In this document: piece after piece, positions 60,401 to 64,000 of the stretch
How positions within the stretch are numbered: position 1 is the stretch's first letter
How the letters are laid out: the number at the start of each line of letters is the position of its first letter
Source: Ignavibacteriales bacterium
Lineage (GTDB): Bacteria; Bacteroidota; Ignavibacteria; Ignavibacteriales; Ignavibacteriaceae
Length of the DNA: 64,000 nt
Reading direction: 5' to 3'
Assembly (NCBI GenBank): GCA_016709765.1
Contig: JADJMD010000013.1
Coordinates: 806,001-870,000 of the forward strand
Made by a program: the position numbers and the translations under genes
Notes under the pieces: model-generated
Seen by the model: only the letters and a program-made list of their open reading frames with translations
What the model was told of the DNA's origin: nothing
Database searches by the model: none

Positions 60401-61283
60401 AAAATTACGTAGTACTTTAGTTCTGCTGGCTTTTCTGTTTATAATCCTTATAGCAGGAGGATCTTATCTATACTTTGTTCAAAGTAAAGATTTGACTGAA
60501 AAAAGAGATAAGTTAACTGAACTTCAGGCAAAAGCATTAGACCCGCAAGAGCTACTGGCACAGTATCAAGGTCTTTTGGTTGAATCCAATCGGCTTGATT
60601 CAATTCTTGCTAATCGGGAATTTAATATACCACAGAATTTATCATCCATTAAGTTTTACAATTTTGTAAATAATATTACCAATGGATTTTCTGATAAAGC
60701 TCAGGTTAATATTGAATTCCTTGAACAAAAACAGGAAAAAGAATTTTTCTATCACGAGTATAAACTTACAGGGTTCGGTTATTTTAATGAAGTTTATAAT
60801 CTAATATACGCGATAGAACACAGTAAAGAGCTGAAGAAAGTTACCAATGTTAGCTTAGGAAATTTGGTAAAAACAGAAACAGATGAAGTTCCCGTATATC
60901 TTGTTAGCTATACTTTGAACGCAAAAGCATACTTTTCGTCTGACAATAGATTTGCACCCGCAACGTTTGTAGAAAACAATCTTGGCGCACCAACCCTGTA
61001 CGATGCTTTTTATCCTCTAATCAGAAATGAAATTCCGCCGAACATTGATGAACTTCTTGATGTACAGGGGGCTACTTTACTCGCTCTAATTCCTGAAGGT
61101 GCTTTTATTGCTGATAGCAAAGGAAACACTTATCTAATTTGGGAAGGTGAGCAGGTTTATTTAGGATATCTTACAAAGATAGATTATCAAAACAGCAGAG
61201 TTAGCTTTATTCTTAATAAGGGCGGAATAATTGAAAAAATGGATCTTGAGTTAGATCGATCAGAATTACAAAAGAAAAAATAA
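60393..61283 (+). CDS. PilO-like alignment-complex protein
   Basis: From the ATG at 60393 the protein has 296 residues. An upstream in-frame start at 60366 lies inside the pilM-pilN coding end and gives a poorer N-terminus. It has one membrane helix (about 6-27, VLLAFLFIILIAGGSYLYF) and a coiled coil (about 30-75, LTEKRDKLTELQAKAL). A PilO-like ferredoxin fold follows (about 85-190, IEFLEQKQEKEFFYHEYKLTG, FNEVYNLIYAIEHSKELKKV). The extra C-terminal region (about 215-296) resembles PilP-like beta structure (LIPEGAFIADSKGNTYLIWEGEQV) and could supply PilP function. It overlaps the secretin gene by one base. Confidence 0.75.
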   Translation: MNKKLRSTLVLLAFLFIILIAGGSYLYFVQSKDLTEKRDKLTELQAKALDPQELLAQYQGLLVESNRLDSILANREFNIPQNLSSIKFYNFVNNITNGFSDKAQVNIEFLEQKQEKEFFYHEYKLTGFGYFNEVYNLIYAIEHSKELKKVTNVSLGNLVKTETDEVPVYLVSYTLNAKAYFSSDNRFAPATFVENNLGAPTLYDAFYPLIRNEIPPNIDELLDVQGATLLALIPEGAFIADSKGNTYLIWEGEQVYLGYLTKIDYQNSRVSFILNKGGIIEKMDLELDRSELQKKK

Positions 61284-62524
61284 TGAGAAATAATATGAAA
61301 ACATCTATATACTCACTGCTTTTAATCTTTATGTTTATCGGAAGCATTTTTCCACAAAAATATTGGGAAAGAAGACTTAAAGATTATAACAATCCCGATG
61401 AGCTGGTAACCCTTTCGCAAACGCTTCCGTTTAATGAAGCAATAGCCTTGTTAAGCAAGGTAAGCGAAAGCACAACTGGTAAAAGAATTGTATCTACAGT
61501 GGTTTCTGAAAATCCAATTGGTATTGAAATCGAAAGCATGCCTTACGATAAAGCTTTGTTTATGATAGTTCAATATTCAGGTCTTATCATGGAAGAAAAA
61601 GAAGATGTTATTGTTATAAAACGGCTGCAGGGTGAAGAAGTAAAACCAGAAGATATTTATGCCGCTGTTGATTCACGAGAAGTAAAAATATCGGCTGTTT
61701 TTTTTGAAGTAGATGTTGCTAAAACAAAGGATGTTGGAATTGATTGGAAATTTTTACTTTCTCAAAACGGTTTGGATCTTGGTACTGAGCTTCTTACACA
61801 AACAACCAGCACAACCGAACTAAGAGCAGATCCATCACAATTTAATCTTAGTGGCGCGGGTGATTTTCAAGCCGGGGATTTTTATGGTCAAGCAACAGCA
61901 ATGTTCAGATTTTTTGAGAGTAATAATTTAGGTGAAATTATTGCTTCCCCTAATATTGTTGTTAGAGATAAAAAGATGGGAAGAATACAAGTCGGATCAG
62001 ATTTTTCTGTAAGAACTAGAGACTTTGCTGGAAACACCGTTGAAAAGTTCTTTCCTACAGGAACTATTATTGAGGTTACACCACATGTTTATAAAGAAAA
62101 CGGTATTGATTATGTTCTTTTAAATATTCTAGTTGAAAGGAGTTCCTTCCTTTTAAGTGAACTTACAACAGAAATCAAAAAAACTAATGCATCAACTCAA
62201 GTATTAGTCCTAAATGGTGAAGAAACTATTTTAGGCGGTCTTTTTGTCACCGAACAAACTATTGTAAGAAATGGAATTCCTTTTCTTAAAGATCTTCCCT
62301 GGTGGGTCTTTGGAATTAGATATTTAACCGGATCTGATCAGACAGTTGACAAAAAGAAAGAGCTGGTTATACTTCTTAAGACAGAATTGTTGCCAACGCT
62401 TCAGGAACGTTTAGCAAATCCTATAAAGAACCCTTTAAATACAGAGATATCTAAACAGAATGAGCGAATTAAATATTATCAATTAGAATCAAAAAGCTCA
62501 GACTTTAATCAAAAAGAAAACTAG
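61283..62524 (+). CDS. Secretin (PilQ/GspD family outer-membrane pore)
   Basis: This 413-residue protein has a signal peptide (MKTSIYSLLLIFMFIGSIFPQ from the second Met). A short N-domain similar to STN/secretin_N follows (about 48-115, IGIEIESMPYDKALFMIVQYSGL). The secretin domain (about 125-375) has VKISAVFFEVDVA, LGEIIASPNIVVRDKKMGRI, FPTGTIIEVTPHVYKENGIDY, the GEETILGGLFVTEQTI signature and GIPFLKDLPWWVFGIRY. It is shorter than usual PilQ, with one N-domain and no AMIN domains, which suggests a compact pore. It ends 4 nt before the receiver gene. Confidence 0.88.
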   Translation: MRNNMKTSIYSLLLIFMFIGSIFPQKYWERRLKDYNNPDELVTLSQTLPFNEAIALLSKVSESTTGKRIVSTVVSENPIGIEIESMPYDKALFMIVQYSGLIMEEKEDVIVIKRLQGEEVKPEDIYAAVDSREVKISAVFFEVDVAKTKDVGIDWKFLLSQNGLDLGTELLTQTTSTTELRADPSQFNLSGAGDFQAGDFYGQATAMFRFFESNNLGEIIASPNIVVRDKKMGRIQVGSDFSVRTRDFAGNTVEKFFPTGTIIEVTPHVYKENGIDYVLLNILVERSSFLLSELTTEIKKTNASTQVLVLNGEETILGGLFVTEQTIVRNGIPFLKDLPWWVFGIRYLTGSDQTVDKKKELVILLKTELLPTLQERLANPIKNPLNTEISKQNERIKYYQLESKSSDFNQKEN

Positions 62525-62528
62525 ATAA

Positions 62529-62891
62529 ATGCAATCAATTCTAATTGTTGATGATGATTTAAATCTTTGTACTGTTCTTAAAGAAGAGCTTGAAGAGGTT
62601 GGATATAATTCCAACTTTGTGAATAGCGGTTTTGAAGCAATGGATTTTTTAAAGAACAATCCTGTTGATCTGATTTTGCTCGATTTAAAAATGCCTGCAA
62701 TGGATGGCTTTGATGTTCTAAAAGCAATCGAGCAAAATCAAATTAAAGCTAAAGTTATTGTATTAACTGCTTATGCAGATGTAAAAAGTGCGATTGATTC
62801 AGCAAAAATGGGTGCAACCGATTTTATAAGTAAACCGTATGACTTTGATGAGCTTCTGATAACCATTACGAAAGTTCTGCAAAGAGAATGA
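62529..62891 (+). CDS. Single-domain response regulator (receiver only)
   Basis: This 120-residue protein is a CheY-like receiver: acidic pocket D8-D10, phosphoacceptor D52 in LILLDLKMPAMDG, T80 in VIVLTAYAD, and K102 in FISKPYDF. There is no output domain. It is encoded between the secretin gene and a membrane sensor kinase, so it probably takes phosphate from that kinase and acts by protein contact, perhaps on the pilus motors. It is 4 nt from the secretin stop. Confidence 0.93.
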   Translation: MQSILIVDDDLNLCTVLKEELEEVGYNSNFVNSGFEAMDFLKNNPVDLILLDLKMPAMDGFDVLKAIEQNQIKAKVIVLTAYADVKSAIDSAKMGATDFISKPYDFDELLITITKVLQRE

Positions 62892-62897
62892 TGATTA

Positions 62898-64000
62898 ATG
62901 AAGATAAACCACCGAATAATTCTTGTTAACTTGCTCATAGTAGCAATTGTGCTTGGCAGCTCTGCAATTGCTTTCTACACTATAATGTACAACACTTTGA
63001 CTGCTCAACAATCCAAAATAATAATAAACTCTTCTAGAAATTTTATCTTTAACTATCGTTCTTTTATTGATGATATGGATGAAGAATTTTGGACAATAAA
63101 TAATGATAATCCTGAACTCTTGTTCGAAAAACCACTTGCTCTGGGTAACATTAATGATTTTTTTCTAGAAGCAAGTTTATCAGATTCTTCTAGAATACTT
63201 CGACATAATTCCAAAAATTTTATACTATTACCAAAACAGATATTTACAATCGAAGAGTTTATTCAACTAAATCCGTATGCAATAATAAATATTAAAAAAA
63301 TTTCCCCTGATCGCATCTGTTATTCAGGAAAGGTTATTAACAATGATGTTCTTGATGACTTTTCTCAAAAAATTGGATCTGATGTAGCTTTAGTCTGGGA
63401 CAATTTTACAGCTGAAGTATCAAATTCTAATTTAAATAGTCAACATACTTTTCTTTTAAGCAAAGCCTACAATTATCTTAATCAAAGAAATGATTTGGAA
63501 GTATTTGTTGGTAGCAGTGAAACTTCTGATATAATTGCTACTTCCTATAGGATTGAAAAATTATCAAAATACGGTAATGATTTAGCCTTTATATTTTTTA
63601 AATCCCATAGCGAAGCAACTGATTTAAGAGAAACTCTAAGAAATATTTTAATATTGATTGGTGTAGTGGGAATTATACTTGCTCTAATTCTAAGTTATGT
63701 TTTAACCCATAAATTAAGAGTAAGAATTTCAGATTTAAATTACGCAACAGCACAAACCAGCGCTGGTAATTTTGATACACGCATAGAAATTAAGAGTAAC
63801 GATGAGATTGGTAAACTTGGCAAGGCGTTTAATATTATGCTTGATGAACTTAAAAAAAACCAACAGGCAAAAAACGACTATTCTGAATTTATAACTCTCA
63901 TAAATAAAAACGCATCGCTTGCTGAAATATCTAATGCTGCGTTAAATAAAATAATTGATACTTGCGGTTTTTTAGTAGGTGCACTCTACTCTATCGATGA
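62898..64000 (+). CDS. Sensor histidine kinase, N-terminal part (partial)
   Basis: I translated this from the ATG at 62898, six bases after the receiver stop, to the window edge (367 codons). It begins MKINHRIILVNLLIVAIVLG with a first membrane helix (about 7-30), then a periplasmic sensor region (about 31-245, no recognised fold). A second helix (about 250-272, ILILIGVVGIILALILSYVL) and a HAMP domain (about 274-325, GNFDTRIEIKSNDEIGKLGKAFN) follow. A region that looks like the start of a GAF domain closes the visible part. The kinase core is outside the window, so the histidine kinase call rests on the HAMP layout and the adjacent receiver. A chemoreceptor-like or diguanylate cyclase protein is possible. 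Confidence 0.75.
   Translation, partial: MKINHRIILVNLLIVAIVLGSSAIAFYTIMYNTLTAQQSKIIINSSRNFIFNYRSFIDDMDEEFWTINNDNPELLFEKPLALGNINDFFLEASLSDSSRILRHNSKNFILLPKQIFTIEEFIQLNPYAIINIKKISPDRICYSGKVINNDVLDDFSQKIGSDVALVWDNFTAEVSNSNLNSQHTFLLSKAYNYLNQRNDLEVFVGSSETSDIIATSYRIEKLSKYGNDLAFIFFKSHSEATDLRETLRNILILIGVVGIILALILSYVLTHKLRVRISDLNYATAQTSAGNFDTRIEIKSNDEIGKLGKAFNIMLDELKKNQQAKNDYSEFITLINKNASLAEISNAALNKIIDTCGFLVGALYSID

Overview
The window reads as a chromosomal segment of an AT-rich, Gram-negative member of the Bacteroidota/Ignavibacteriota side of the tree, most likely an Ignavibacteria lineage. This is an inference. It rests on two proteins ending in the type IX secretion sorting domain with the NFPNPFNPTTKI-type motif, a DUF5686-type outer-membrane protein, TAnnTTTG-type promoter boxes, TonB-like C-terminal domains of Bacteroidota style, and REP-like palindromes of the kinds common in that group. 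No rRNA, tRNA, CRISPR array, prophage or transposase was seen.

Layout. (1) 1-14.1 kb, all minus strand: the conserved translation/RNA operon rimP-nusA-infB-rbfA-truB-ribF-rpsO-pnp, then rng, tal, gcvT, comB and the 5' part of ftsK. (2) 14.2-19.4 kb, minus: three secreted-protein genes. Two carry hypermutable tracts. An eight-copy heptamer repeat lies in the signal-peptide region of a zincin-like protein, and a 39-nt poly-G tract breaks the frame of a HEAT/repeat-domain protein. (3) 19.7-21.6 kb: a pentaheme cytochrome c with a type IX sorting domain. (4) 21.7-24.9 kb, minus: one 1060-residue protein joining an ECF sigma factor, an anti-sigma-like segment, a long repeat linker, one membrane helix and a periplasmic TonB C-terminal domain. 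(5) 25-29.6 kb: alaS, radA and an RRM protein. (6) 29.7-41.1 kb: an outer-membrane protein, a split lysine-ketoglutarate reductase/saccharopine dehydrogenase pair, a small LolA-like/HAD/GNAT operon, an M14 peptidase, an ATP-grasp protein and an acyl-ACP desaturase. (7) 41.1-48.8 kb, minus: a heme operon ccsA-hemA-hemC-lipoprotein-(TetR::HemD)-hemE-hemN, driven by a good Bacteroidota-type promoter. (8) 48.8-53 kb: an SPFH protein, deoA and aspS. (9) 53.4-64 kb, plus: two tandem pilin-like proteins and a type IV pilus/type II secretion-like operon (pilC, pilB, pilT, fused pilM-pilN, pilO, secretin), ending with a receiver protein and the 5' part of a sensor histidine kinase.

The two most novel items are obligate gene fusions that couple transcription control to another process. 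One is an ECF sigma factor tethered to a TonB domain across the inner membrane. The other is a TetR repressor fused to uroporphyrinogen-III synthase inside the heme operon. A third item is a pair of adjacent, probably co-transcribed secreted-protein genes, each interrupted at a slippage-prone repeat, which looks like a surface phase-variation locus. The poly-G tract could instead be an assembly artefact.
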